Assembly: GCA_046327745.1 (NCBI GenBank)
Contig: JAXLXV010000016.1
Span: 62,001-126,000, forward strand
Direction of reading: 5' to 3'
Length of the DNA: 64,000 bases
Source of the DNA: JABAQJ01 sp046327745
GTDB taxonomy: Bacteria; Gemmatimonadota; Gemmatimonadetes; Gemmatimonadales; Gemmatimonadaceae
This document shows positions 8,385 to 17,725 of the stretch, piece after piece (position 1 is the stretch's first letter; each line of letters begins with the position of its first letter). Below the pieces are notes generated by a model. It was not told the DNA's origin, searched no databases, and worked only from the letters and a program-made list of their open reading frames with translations. The position numbers were made by a program, and so were the translations under genes.

Positions 8385-10592
8385 CTACTTGTTATCGCCC
8401 GTGGGTAACGTCATGGCGATGAGCGAGGTGCTGCTGCCGGCGCCGGTCGCGAAGACGATGTACTGCTTGCCTTGGTGCATGAACGTCATGGGCACGGCCG
8501 TGGTCTTGGACGGAATACGCACCGCGCCGACCTGCTTCCCGGTCGCCTTGTCCACCGCGTACAGCATCGGCGGATTGTCGGAGCCGTTGCGGCCGGTGCC
8601 GTAGATGACCAGCGTCTTGGTGGTGATGATTTGTGCCTGACCCCGTCCGCCTAACTGGGGAAGGGTGACGCCGCTGAACAGGGGACTGTTGCTGCTGACC
8701 TTCGTGGAGACACCGTTGGGAATCCACCACGACTTGTCGCCCGTGTTCAGGTTGTATGCCGTAACGCCGCCGTACTCCTTCGGCTTCACGATGGACACGC
8801 CACCAATTGAGGATTGGCCAGAGCGGCTTTCGAAGTCACCGCCGCGCCCACCGGCGGGGGGCTTGTACCCTGGTGGTGGCGTGAGCGCGCCGATCAAGCC
8901 ACAGTTGTCGCGTGGCGAGCTGTAACGGAATTCAGAGCAGGGGTCCTTCTTGAGCGAGATGGTGCTCATCCCCGTCTGCGAACCGACATACAGCATGCCC
9001 GTCTCGGGGTCCGCGGCCGCGCCGCCGTCGATGTTCACGCCGCCAGAGGCGCCAGGGGCATACCACGAGCACTTGAGTCCATTCGCGTTGTCCGACGTCG
9101 AACCGGGAATGAAATACGGACCCATGCGGCAGGTCTTCGCCAGCTTCAACGCGGAGTCCTTGATGGCCGGCGTATAGTCGATCAGGTCAGACTCGACCAA
9201 TCCCTGTTGCGAGTATGGAGCGGGCTTGCTGGGAATCGGCTGCGTGGGCCAGGACTCCTCTCCCGGTACATCGCTCTTCATTACCGGCGTCTCGACGATC
9301 GGCCAGATGGGCTGGCCGGTGACCCGATCGAGCACATAGACCCACCCTTGCTTGGTGGTGGCGGCGATGATCTTCCGAGGCCGGCCGTCCACCGTCACGT
9401 CCAACAAGTTCGGCGCCATGGGGGTGTCGTAGTCCCAGATGTCGTGGTGCACCATCTGGTAGTGCCACTTCCGCTTGCCGGTCTTGGTGTCCAGCGCGAC
9501 GATCGAGTTGCCATACAAGTTCGCGCCAGGACGGTGGCCGCCGTACTCGTCCATGAGCGGCATGCCGGTGGGAACGTACACCGTACCCAGGTCCGGATCC
9601 GCAGACCAGGTGGCCCATGGGTCGACTTTGCCAACGCCATCCGTTCCGATCTTCGAGCTCTTGGTCCACGTTTCGGCACCGAACTCACCAGGCTGCGGGA
9701 TCAGGTTGAACTTCCACACCTGGCGGCCGGTGCGCACGTCAAAGCCACGGACGAAGCCGGGGATGTTGTGCGCGCGAATCGGGTAGTAGCCGTGAATCGA
9801 CGAATTGCCGACGATGATCATGTCGTTGACGACGACGGCCGGCGAACTGTTCGCGATCTGTCCCTGCTTGGGATCGATGCCGATCGTGCCGTCCGCCCCA
9901 GTCTTGGTCACCGGGTCCCACTTTTCGCCGGGTTTGGCCTGACGGTAGGGAGCCGCGTCACTGATGATCAATGACCCCGAGTCGTCCACGGCCAGCGGCA
10001 CCAGGTTGAACCCGAGACCATCCATCAGGTCTACGACACCATTCTTGCCGAACGCGGGATCTGGACGACCCGTCTTGGCGTCCAGGGACAGCAGATGATA
10101 GCCCGGCGTGATGACGATGACCCGTTCCGCGCGTCCATCCGTCCAGTACGACAGTCCACGGCCGGCGAATTGGCGAGGCGCCTTCTGCCAACGAATCCCT
10201 TCGTCCAGCCGGTACATCCACAGCGTTTCGCCTGTGACCGGATCTAATGCCATGGCCACTCGGCGCGTGGTGGCCACCGTGAAGATGCGGCCATTCGCGT
10301 AGAGTGGCGTAGTGCGGTAATACTCGTCAGCTCCAAACGCCCCGGCGTTCCACTGCCAGGCGATCTGGAGCTGATTGAAGTTCGAGGCGTTGATCTGATC
10401 GAGCGGAGAGTAGCGGCTGCTCCACGCGTCGGCGCCCCAGTATCGCCATTCGCCCGGTGCGTTCCCGCGGGCGAGGGAGGGACCCTGAAAAGCGTTGAGC
10501 AGCGATGTCCGCATCGGCAGCACGCCCACCAGGGCGGCCCCCAGTGCAGCTGCAATCACCAGCACCCGACGATTCGTCACCTGTGACGCCAT
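8385..10592 (-). CDS. PQQ-dependent quinoprotein dehydrogenase
   Basis: Exported propeller-type alcohol or sugar dehydrogenase of about 735 residues using pyrroloquinoline quinone. An N-terminal signal or anchor helix (RRVLVIAAALGAALVGVL) precedes GEWRYWGADAWSSRYSPLDQ, the usual opening of the family. Repeated tryptophan-docking blades follow (ALDPVTGETLWMYRLD, DVRTGRQVWKFNL, ALDTKTGKRKWHYQMV) with the family segment HHDIWDYD. The start at 10592 has a GAGGA ribosome site; an upstream alternative adds 31 residues without signal character. There is no cytochrome domain, so electrons must go to a separate acceptor. The substrate cannot be read from the sequence, and no PQQ synthesis genes are in the window. 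Confidence 0.92.
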   Translation of the reverse strand: MASQVTNRRVLVIAAALGAALVGVLPMRTSLLNAFQGPSLARGNAPGEWRYWGADAWSSRYSPLDQINASNFNQLQIAWQWNAGAFGADEYYRTTPLYANGRIFTVATTRRVAMALDPVTGETLWMYRLDEGIRWQKAPRQFAGRGLSYWTDGRAERVIVITPGYHLLSLDAKTGRPDPAFGKNGVVDLMDGLGFNLVPLAVDDSGSLIISDAAPYRQAKPGEKWDPVTKTGADGTIGIDPKQGQIANSSPAVVVNDMIIVGNSSIHGYYPIRAHNIPGFVRGFDVRTGRQVWKFNLIPQPGEFGAETWTKSSKIGTDGVGKVDPWATWSADPDLGTVYVPTGMPLMDEYGGHRPGANLYGNSIVALDTKTGKRKWHYQMVHHDIWDYDTPMAPNLLDVTVDGRPRKIIAATTKQGWVYVLDRVTGQPIWPIVETPVMKSDVPGEESWPTQPIPSKPAPYSQQGLVESDLIDYTPAIKDSALKLAKTCRMGPYFIPGSTSDNANGLKCSWYAPGASGGVNIDGGAAADPETGMLYVGSQTGMSTISLKKDPCSEFRYSSPRDNCGLIGALTPPPGYKPPAGGRGGDFESRSGQSSIGGVSIVKPKEYGGVTAYNLNTGDKSWWIPNGVSTKVSSNSPLFSGVTLPQLGGRGQAQIITTKTLVIYGTGRNGSDNPPMLYAVDKATGKQVGAVRIPSKTTAVPMTFMHQGKQYIVFATGAGSSTSLIAMTLPTGDNK

Positions 10593-10840
10593 GGACTCGG
10601 TTCCTCGCGGTGGTATCCCGGCCGGTGCTTGGGGTGGGTATCCGGCCATGGGAATGCATGGAGAAATTGCGTTCTGGCACCGCATTTCGTCAGAGGGCGC
10701 TCCCAGCCCTTGTGACCCCTGCCGTCAAGCCGCACAATCAGGCCACTCATCCCGACGGCGCGCTGAACCCGCGCATGCGTCAGACTTTTCCTCACCAACC
10801 GATTCGGGACGGTTGCCCCCCGTTCCAGCAAGGCTCCTGT

Positions 10841-13060
10841 ATGCCGCGTCCATCGACCTCCGCCGCCACGACTCCCGGCGCCACGCCCCTCATCCTCGCC
10901 TTGGCTGTGTTGGTCGCTTGTCAGCCCACCACGCCCCCCGCCGCGAGGTCGGTCCGCGGATTTCCAGCCGATGCCCTCGATTCGTTAGGTGCCCGCGAGC
11001 GCGTACTTTCCACCACGCCAGACACGGCGTTGATCCGCGAGTACGCGCGCATCATGTCTGAAGCCCCGCATCACGCCGGTTCTCCCGGCGCCAAAGCGGT
11101 CGCCGAATGGGCCCTGGGCAAATTCCGCGAATGGGGGCTGGACGCACAGATCGAGGAGTTCCAGGCGTTGCTGCCGACGCCGATTTCGCGCAGCGTCGAG
11201 TTGGTCGCCCCGAGCCACTACGTGGCAGTGATGGCCGAGCCGGTACTGTCGGAGGATAAGGACTCCGGCGACCAGGGCCAGCTACCGACGTATAACGCGT
11301 ACGGTGCAGATGGAGATGTTCAGGGCGAGCTGGTCTTTGCGAACTACGGGCTCGCCGAGGACTACGCGCATCTCGACTCCCTTGGCGTGGACCTGCGCGG
11401 CAAGATCGTCATCGTGAAGTATGGACGTGGGGTGCGATCGTCCAAGATCAAGCAAGCGGTGGCACGAGGGGCGATCGGCTGTCTGATCTATTCCGACCCG
11501 AAAGACGATGGTTTTACGAAAGGGGACGTGTACCCGAAGGGACCGTGGCGTCCGGACGATGGCGTGCAACGGGGCACGGCGCTCGACTACGCGGCTGCGT
11601 ATGCCGGTGACCCTCTTTCGCCGGGTTGGGGTTCGGTAAAAGGCGCGAAGCGTCTGCCAATTTCCCAAGCGAAGAGTTTACCAGGGATTCCCGTGCTCCC
11701 GCTCTCCTACAAGGACGCGAAGCCACTGCTGGAGGCCATTGGCGGTCCGTCGGCCACAACCCTCGGCTGGGCTGGCGGCCTTCCGATCGAGTATCACGTC
11801 GGTCCGGGGCCCGCTCGCGTGCGCATGCAGAGCAAGTCGGATTGGAAGACGGGCACGTTGTACGACGTCGTCGCGCGCATTCCTGGTTCCACTCTGCCTG
11901 ACGAGTGGGTCGTCATGGCCAACCATCACGACGGGTGGGTGAATGGTGCCGCCGATCCCGTAGGCGCGGCCGCGGCGATGCTCGAGTCTGCCCGAGCATT
12001 TAGCCAGCTCCTGAAGAGTGGGTGGAAACCTCAGCGCACGATGATCTTCGCCCTGTGGGACGGAGAAGAGTGGGGTTTGCTCGGCTCGACCGAATGGGCA
12101 GAGGCGCACGCCACCGAGCTGCAGGAGAAGGCCGTGGCCTATCTCAACACGGACATGTACGGCAAAGGGGTGTTCGGTGCGGATGGCTCACACACCCTGG
12201 AGACGTATGTGCGTGAAGTGGCGCGCGATAATACCGATCCAGGAACCGGCAAAAGCATGTTGGACGCGTCGGTCGATCGGGCGCTGGCCAATGCCAAGAG
12301 CGCGAAGGATTCGGCGGCTGTGAAGGCGCGCGGATTCCGACTCAGTGCGCCGGGGTCAGGCACTGATTTCGAGGCGTTTCTGGAGCATCTGGGCATTGCC
12401 ACCGTTTCGCATTCGCTCGAAGGCGGTGAGTTCGCCGGTACCTATCACTCGATCTACGACAGCTACGACAACTTCTCGCGCTTTCTCGATCCCGGGTTCC
12501 GGTATGGTGCCGCTCAGGCGCGCGTCGTGGGATCCTTGGCCGTACGCATGTCAGAAGCGCCGATTCTTCCATTCTCGTTCAGCGATGCGGCGGCCGCGTA
12601 TCGCGAGTTTGCCGCAGGCGCGGTGGCGCGCGCGACGCAGAAGCTGGGGTCCGAGGCCGTCGACATGAGTGCTGTCATGCAGTCTGTCGATCGACTGGCG
12701 AGTGCCGGAGCGGCGTACGACTCCGCGTACGGCGATGTGATTCGGAGGGGAAGCGCGTACCTCGCCGGACACCGCGACGCCCTACGCGCATTGAACCGTG
12801 AGTTGTACCTGTCGGAGCGCGATCTCTTGGATCCGCGTGGTCTTCCAGGTCGAGAGTGGTTCAAGAGCACCATGTACGCCACTGGGCTGTACACCGGTTT
12901 CGAGGGAGACCCCATGCCTGGCGTGGGCCAGATGATCGATGACCGGAACGCCGAAGCGGCACGAAACGAGGCGGCCAAAGTGGCGGCGGCGATCGATCGC
13001 ATGGCGGGGCGTGCGGAACGCGCGACTGCGCGGCTGCGCGAGTTGCCGGCCTCGCGATGA
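10841..13060 (+). CDS. M28 family zinc peptidase, glutamate-carboxypeptidase-II-like
   Basis: Exported lipoprotein peptidase of about 739 residues (signal ending LAVLVAC). A PA domain (PTYNAYGADGDVQGELVFANYG... KIVIVKYGRG) is inserted before the M28 catalytic domain. Zinc and catalytic residues are visible in NHHDGWVNGAADP, LWDGEEWGLLGS, YLNTDMYG and the final histidine in GTYHSIYDSYDNF. A C-terminal transferrin-receptor-like dimerisation domain follows (DRLASAGAAYDSAYGDV onward). Length and order match the PSMA/NAALADase group, which removes acidic or other C-terminal residues from peptides. Long in-frame extensions upstream of 10841 lack signal character and are rejected. Confidence 0.9.
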   Translation: MPRPSTSAATTPGATPLILALAVLVACQPTTPPAARSVRGFPADALDSLGARERVLSTTPDTALIREYARIMSEAPHHAGSPGAKAVAEWALGKFREWGLDAQIEEFQALLPTPISRSVELVAPSHYVAVMAEPVLSEDKDSGDQGQLPTYNAYGADGDVQGELVFANYGLAEDYAHLDSLGVDLRGKIVIVKYGRGVRSSKIKQAVARGAIGCLIYSDPKDDGFTKGDVYPKGPWRPDDGVQRGTALDYAAAYAGDPLSPGWGSVKGAKRLPISQAKSLPGIPVLPLSYKDAKPLLEAIGGPSATTLGWAGGLPIEYHVGPGPARVRMQSKSDWKTGTLYDVVARIPGSTLPDEWVVMANHHDGWVNGAADPVGAAAAMLESARAFSQLLKSGWKPQRTMIFALWDGEEWGLLGSTEWAEAHATELQEKAVAYLNTDMYGKGVFGADGSHTLETYVREVARDNTDPGTGKSMLDASVDRALANAKSAKDSAAVKARGFRLSAPGSGTDFEAFLEHLGIATVSHSLEGGEFAGTYHSIYDSYDNFSRFLDPGFRYGAAQARVVGSLAVRMSEAPILPFSFSDAAAAYREFAAGAVARATQKLGSEAVDMSAVMQSVDRLASAGAAYDSAYGDVIRRGSAYLAGHRDALRALNRELYLSERDLLDPRGLPGREWFKSTMYATGLYTGFEGDPMPGVGQMIDDRNAEAARNEAAKVAAAIDRMAGRAERATARLRELPASR

Positions 13061-13147
13061 GGTAGCGCTGGTGGTTGCCGACAACACGCGCGCGGATGGG
13101 CCGGCGTATCAGGTGTTGTGGCTGGCGGACAAGCTGTAGTACCTCAT

Positions 13148-13192
13148 CAAACCAAACGGGCGGAGCCGTTGCGGCCTCCGCCCGTTGGTTTG
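13148..13192. terminator. Intrinsic terminator between convergent genes
   Basis: A 17-bp stem (CAAACCAAACGGGCGGAG paired with CTCCGCCCGTTGGTTTG, one bulged A) encloses a ten-base loop. It lies about 90 bases after the M28 peptidase and 20 bases after the end of the small lipoprotein gene on the other strand. Confidence 0.8.
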
Positions 13193-13211
13193 TGTATCTC
13201 GTGCGTCGGTC

Positions 13212-13685
13212 TTAACGAACGGTGCAATCCGCCGCGCCCGTGACAACGCGCGTTCCGTTCGGAAGCGTGATGGCGGCCTGCACGTCGGGACCGGAAGGAT
13301 TCACGACAATGTAGTTCGCCGGAATCGGCTGGGCGCCGGCGGCGATGTCGTTCGGATCACTGGAGTAGTCGAACTCGACCTGGTCGGCAATCGCTTGCTT
13401 CAGCGGGTGGGTGACTGTGACGCCGCCGGACCGAACACCTGAACGCCACGACGCGTTCTGCGGGGTCAGGCCACTGCCATCGACCGAGATCTTCGAGCTC
13501 TTGCCGATGCGAAGTTCACAACGCAGCCGCATGGTGGCATTGATCAACGCGCCGGTGCTTGGGGCCGCAAACAGGTCGTTGGAGACGGACGGGGCCGTGG
13601 CGGAATCCGTGTTTGAGCAGGCGGCCAGCGTGGCGACCGCGACGACGGCCGCGGATACTGCGGCGAACTTAAGGGGGGACATCAT
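13212..13685 (-). CDS. Small lipoprotein of unknown function
   Basis: About 157 residues. A clear lipoprotein signal (MMSPLKFAAVSAAVVAVATLAAC) is followed by a low-complexity Ser/Thr/Ala linker and a compact beta-rich domain without a family I recognise. Two cysteines (RLRCEL and the final ADCTVR) could form a disulfide. The ATG at 13685 has a good Shine-Dalgarno (AGGAG, seven bases upstream). It stands alone, facing the M28 peptidase across a terminator. No function is proposed. Confidence 0.7.
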   Translation of the reverse strand: MMSPLKFAAVSAAVVAVATLAACSNTDSATAPSVSNDLFAAPSTGALINATMRLRCELRIGKSSKISVDGSGLTPQNASWRSGVRSGGVTVTHPLKQAIADQVEFDYSSDPNDIAAGAQPIPANYIVVNPSGPDVQAAITLPNGTRVVTGAADCTVR

Positions 13686-13888
13686 GGGAAAGCTCCTGGT
13701 GAAGGGTTGTGCCACCAGGAAAAGCAAGTGCGGTTCCGCGAGCGCCAACAATCCAAGGCGCAATACTGCAATGACTTACGCGCGACATGCTCGGCCGGTC
13801 GTGCATCGGCACGAGACACGGCGTGCATCGCAGCGATTCAAAACGAGTCGTTCGTCGTCCTGCCTCGGCCTAACGACTTCCAGTTGGG

Positions 13889-14335
13889 TCAGGGCTTTTT
13901 GACGTCGATCCGGATCTGATGCAACGCCAGCGAGTCCGTCGGGAGCTCATCAAAGCCGGGGGGCATGCCGTTGAGCCTGAGAATATGCGCGATGACCTGC
14001 GCGTATTCTTCGCGGGTCAGACTGCCGGGCTCATTCTTGGGCATCTTCTCACTCACAAAGGCGAACAGGTCCGAGAGTGGTTTTCCAGCCCAGGTGTTAT
14101 TGAACACCACGCCCGTGTGTGAGGCCAAAGCATGGCAGCTCTGGCACATGCCGGCGTAGACGTCGCGCCCTCGGTTCGCCTGCTCGCGCGTGTAGACGCC
14201 TTCCAGAGTCGACCGGGATCCGTTGGTGCTGTCCTGAGCTTTACCCACGCCTGGCAGGCACACGACCGCCACGGCTAACGCGCACGTGCGCAGCACGCGC
14301 TGTAAATGAAGCGGCGGTCTTGGAAGAAAAGTCAT
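13889..14335 (-). CDS. Class I c-type cytochrome, periplasmic
   Basis: A signal peptide (cleavage near GVGKAQ) is followed by a single-heme cytochrome domain with the heme site CQSCH and a candidate axial methionine in SEKMPKNEPG. The 148-residue length suits an electron carrier. It starts ten bases after the HupE-like gene and is probably cotranscribed with it. It could serve as electron acceptor for the exported PQQ, molybdenum or GMC dehydrogenases of the window, but adjacency does not show this. Confidence 0.88.
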   Translation of the reverse strand: MTFLPRPPLHLQRVLRTCALAVAVVCLPGVGKAQDSTNGSRSTLEGVYTREQANRGRDVYAGMCQSCHALASHTGVVFNNTWAGKPLSDLFAFVSEKMPKNEPGSLTREEYAQVIAHILRLNGMPPGFDELPTDSLALHQIRIDVKKP

Positions 14336-14344
14336 TCCTGAAAA

Positions 14345-15718
14345 TTAGGCGGGTGTTTGCTGGGAGTTCCACGTCTTGGCGAACAACCGCGAGAGCGCCC
14401 AGGCCACGCCGGTCAGGACCACCGCCGCCAGGAGCCAGCGCAGCAGCGAGACAAAGAAGGGTGCATCGAACGTCGGCGTGGGAAACTCGTACCCGCGCAG
14501 CACCTGAAAGCGATCAACCATCCAGTGCCAGGCGGTGTGTCCCACCATCGCCGAGAGCAGGATGGTGCCCATGCGTTCGGAGACCAGGCGTCGGAAGACG
14601 AAGGCCAGGGCGGGGACGGCCACCAGGAGCACCGCGATCTGACCAAGTTCGACACCAACATTGAAGGCGAGGAGCGACGTGGCCAAGTGCGTGCCGGCAA
14701 ACTGCAGCGATTGTCGAAGGGCAAACGAAAATCCGAACCCGTGGACGAGCCCGAACCCGAACGCCACCAGCCAGCGCCGATCCAGACGCGCGCCGACCAC
14801 ATTTTCGCACGCCATGTAGACGATCGATAGCGCTATCAGCACTTCGATCAGTGGTGGGAACCACAGTCCGTCAGGTGCAAACCCAGAGGCGCTACCGATC
14901 AGGGTGATCGAGTGGGCCACGGTGAACGACGTGACAATGGCGATCAGCGGGCGCACTCGGCGGAATGGAATGACCAGACAGAGCACGAAGAGCAGGTGAT
15001 CGATGCCATCCAGGATGTGCTGGAATCCAAGGCCGACGAACTGCCAGGCCGCGTGATACCATCGAGGATCGAGTCGAACTCGCCCGGGGTTTCCCGTATA
15101 CTCGTAGGCGCGATCGCCGCCGCCGGGTGGAAGAAAGTGCAGCACCGTGGTGGTGCGTACTCCCAGGTGCGCGAGTGTCGGCACGATGGAGAACTCGTCC
15201 CGGTCGGAGGTGATCGGATACTCCAACACCACGTCGAACATCGCCTGCTGCCACGCGATCTCGGTGGCCGGGTCCAGCGGCGGACCCATGATGTGGGTCA
15301 ACGCCGACTCGTACGACGTGAACACCTTCTCCGACGGCAGCGAGGCTCGCACGGCGATCACGCGGGGCGTGGGCAGCCTGACGCCGTTTTCAAAGAACTG
15401 GATATAGTCGGCCAACCACAGCTGCGCGGCGTCGCGCAGCACGGGCTCGGCGCGGCTCACGTCCAGCAATCCCAACGGTCGAAGGGGAGGCTCCATGTCC
15501 CGCATGGCACCGAGCGGCACCCGGATGACCATGTGGAGCTGCCGTCCTTCCGGCTTGATGAAGGCAAGCACCGTCACACTGCTCGGGATTTCGTGCGACT
15601 CCGACGTGCGAGGCGTCACCGCGGTGGCGATGATGGCGCCGAGTGCCACAACCGTTAGGCGTCGCCAGCTGGATCGGACCCGTGGTGCGGTGACAAGGAC
15701 GGTCGACGACGGTGGCAT
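14345..15718 (-). CDS. HupE/UreJ-like membrane protein with large exported N-terminal domain
   Basis: A signal-like N-terminus is followed by HEIPSSVTVLAFIKPEG, an extracytoplasmic domain of about 180 residues, and a C-terminal membrane domain of about six or seven helices. The membrane part has the HupE/UreJ signature (GFQHILDGIDHLLFVLCLV, SFTVAHSITLIG, GFGLVHGFGFSFAL, NVGVELGQIAVLL), rich in His and Asp that could bind metal. Members have been proposed as nickel/cobalt or other metal permeases. The 457-residue two-domain form is common in environmental bacteria, but its cargo is unknown. It is cotranscribed with a cytochrome c. Confidence 0.85.
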   Translation of the reverse strand: MPPSSTVLVTAPRVRSSWRRLTVVALGAIIATAVTPRTSESHEIPSSVTVLAFIKPEGRQLHMVIRVPLGAMRDMEPPLRPLGLLDVSRAEPVLRDAAQLWLADYIQFFENGVRLPTPRVIAVRASLPSEKVFTSYESALTHIMGPPLDPATEIAWQQAMFDVVLEYPITSDRDEFSIVPTLAHLGVRTTTVLHFLPPGGGDRAYEYTGNPGRVRLDPRWYHAAWQFVGLGFQHILDGIDHLLFVLCLVIPFRRVRPLIAIVTSFTVAHSITLIGSASGFAPDGLWFPPLIEVLIALSIVYMACENVVGARLDRRWLVAFGFGLVHGFGFSFALRQSLQFAGTHLATSLLAFNVGVELGQIAVLLVAVPALAFVFRRLVSERMGTILLSAMVGHTAWHWMVDRFQVLRGYEFPTPTFDAPFFVSLLRWLLAAVVLTGVAWALSRLFAKTWNSQQTPA

Positions 15719-15849
15719 TTCGGGGTCTGCGGCAGCTATGGACGGACGCGCTCAGGGGTGCTTAGTTAGGGGTCGAGCCCCGGCATGGCACGAGTATACA
15801 CTCTGCTCGCGCGGTGAGATACCGGGCGTTGACTTCACCGGAGAACCCG

Positions 15850-17034
15850 ATGACGCGTAGTCGCACGTTGGTGGTTGGCCTCACGTTCGCGGGCGTGGCG
15901 GCGGCCTTGGCGGTGGGGCAGGCGGTCCTGCAGGCAGCGACCGATGTCCAGACAGTCCAGGCCCCGAAATTCGAGGTGGATCCCTACTGGCCCAAGCCAC
16001 TGCCTAACCATTGGATCCTCGGCTCTACCATCGGGGTGGGCGTGGACTCACGCGACCATGTCTTCATCATTCATCGCGGCGATTCGACGCTCAATCAGCG
16101 GACCGAGGCGGGAGCCGATGCCAAACCGCCCGTTGGGGAGTGTTGTCGCACGGCGCCCCCGATCCTGGAATTCGATGCCGAAGGCAATTTGGTCAATGCG
16201 TGGGGAGGTCCCGCCCAGGGCTACGACTGGCCGACCTCGAACCACGGCATCACCGTCGATGCCAAGGACAACGTTTGGATCGGCGGCAATGGCACCGGTG
16301 ACTCGCACATTCTCAAGTTCACGCACGACGGCAAGTTCCTGATGCAGATTGGCGCGGCGCGCCAGCCGACAAACAGCAACAGCACTACCTACTTCGGCCG
16401 CGTCGCGAAGATCTCGTTCGATGAGCCGGCGAGCGAAGCGTACGTGGCCGACGGCTACGCGAATAAGCGCGTGGCGGTGTTGGACATGACCAGCGGGAAG
16501 ATCAAGCGGTATTGGGGGGCCTACGGGAACAAGCCCGACGATGCCAATCTTGGCCCATACAATCCGGATGCGCCGCTCGCCAAGCAATTCCGAAATCCCG
16601 TGCACTGCGCCGAACCCTCGAATGACGGGCTGGTGTACGTCTGCGACCGGCCTAACGATCGCATTCAGGTGTTCAAGAAAGACGGCTCGTTCGTGAAGGA
16701 GCAGCGCATTGCCCCACTCACGCGTGGCGACGGGAGCGTGTGGGACATCGCGTTCTCTCGCGATCCGCAACAGAAGTACATGTTCCTGGCCGACGGAAAG
16801 AACGAGAAGATCTATGTGATGGACCGGCAGTCGCTGGAGATCCTCACCAGCTTTGGCGACGGCGGGCGGCAGCCGGGACAGTTCTTCGCGGTGCACAGCA
16901 TTGCCACGGACTCGAAGGGGAATCTGTACACCACGGAGACGTACGAAGGGAAGCGCGTGCAGAAGTTCTCCTACCGCGGGCTCGCTTCGGTGCCCAAGGG
17001 GCACCAGGGTGTTCCCTGGCCCTCGGCTCGTTAG
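15850..17034 (+). CDS. Exported NHL/six-bladed beta-propeller protein
   Basis: About 394 residues with a signal peptide (LVVGLTFAGVAAALAVGQAVLQA). A propeller built from NHL-like repeats follows, for example ILEFDAEGNLVNAWGG, GITVDAKDNVWIGGNG and SIATDSKGNLYTTETYEGKRVQKF. It resembles bacterial peptidyl-alpha-hydroxyglycine-lyase-like/SMP-30-like proteins, but I see no catalytic residues that settle an activity. The ATG at 15850 has GGAG eight bases before it. The stop codon TAG is part of a CGTTAGG heptamer (17029-17035). Confidence 0.8.
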   Translation: MTRSRTLVVGLTFAGVAAALAVGQAVLQAATDVQTVQAPKFEVDPYWPKPLPNHWILGSTIGVGVDSRDHVFIIHRGDSTLNQRTEAGADAKPPVGECCRTAPPILEFDAEGNLVNAWGGPAQGYDWPTSNHGITVDAKDNVWIGGNGTGDSHILKFTHDGKFLMQIGAARQPTNSNSTTYFGRVAKISFDEPASEAYVADGYANKRVAVLDMTSGKIKRYWGAYGNKPDDANLGPYNPDAPLAKQFRNPVHCAEPSNDGLVYVCDRPNDRIQVFKKDGSFVKEQRIAPLTRGDGSVWDIAFSRDPQQKYMFLADGKNEKIYVMDRQSLEILTSFGDGGRQPGQFFAVHSIATDSKGNLYTTETYEGKRVQKFSYRGLASVPKGHQGVPWPSAR

Positions 17035-17040
17035 GGTCGC

Positions 17041-17631
17041 ATGGACCTGTCGCCGGTCACGTTAGTGGGACAGCACGCGCGGCTCGAGCCGCTGAGCCAC
17101 ACGCATACCACGGATCTGTTGCAGGTGGCGTTCGATCCCGCGATCTGGCAATTCACGACCGCCCGGATCACCACGCCAGCCGATCTCACGACGTACGTCG
17201 AGACGGCCCTCACCTGGCAGCGCGAAGGCCACGCGCTGCCATTCGCCACGATCGATCGAGCGAGTGGTCGCGCCATCGGTAGCACGCGGTTTGCCGCCAT
17301 CGACGTCGCGAACCGGCGGGCGGAGATCGGCTGGACCTGGCTGGGCACGGCCTACCAGCGAACCGCACTGAATACCGAAGCCAAGCTGCTCATGCTCACG
17401 CACGCGTTTGAGCGACTGGGCTGCATTCGGGTGGAGCTCAAGACAGACGTCCTCAACGTACGCTCTCGGGCGGCGATTCGGCGCCTTGGGGCGACCGAAG
17501 AGGGCATCCTGCGGCACCACATGATCATGCCCGGCGGGCGGTTGCGCGACTCCGTCTATTTCAGCCTGCTGGCGGATGAGTGGCCCGCCGCCAAGGCGGC
17601 GTTGAACGAAAAACTGACCCGTCCCCGTTAG
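17041..17631 (+). CDS. GNAT acetyltransferase of the RimJ/RimL type
   Basis: Cytoplasmic 196-residue acetyltransferase. The family layout is clear: an opening LVGQHARLEPLSHTHTTDLL, the central strand IGSTRFAAIDVANRRAEIGWTWLG, and the acetyl-CoA region with RVELKTDVLNVRSRAAIRRLGA and EEGILRHHMIMPGGRLRDSVYFSLL. These proteins acetylate N-termini, aminoglycosides or small amines; the substrate here is unknown. It starts six bases after the NHL propeller gene. Its stop codon lies in another CGTTAGG heptamer (17626-17632). Confidence 0.85.
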   Translation: MDLSPVTLVGQHARLEPLSHTHTTDLLQVAFDPAIWQFTTARITTPADLTTYVETALTWQREGHALPFATIDRASGRAIGSTRFAAIDVANRRAEIGWTWLGTAYQRTALNTEAKLLMLTHAFERLGCIRVELKTDVLNVRSRAAIRRLGATEEGILRHHMIMPGGRLRDSVYFSLLADEWPAAKAALNEKLTRPR

Positions 17632-17725
17632 GCTTGCGCAGCGGGCGGCGGCGATGGAACGTAGGCAGTCGGTGTCGCGCCGCGAGTGTCGCGTCGATAC
17701 CCGGTCCTTTACCACTTTCCCATCC

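Noticed and set aside
10673..10687. Sigma-54-like TGGCACC site upstream of the M28 peptidase
   Set aside because: The GC dinucleotide is missing at the -12 position (TTCG instead of TTGC-like), so the essential element is absent.
10505..10840. A 112-residue N-terminal extension of the M28 peptidase
   Set aside because: It lies in the divergent promoter region over the start of the quinoprotein gene, has no signal character, and the lipoprotein signal begins exactly at 10841.
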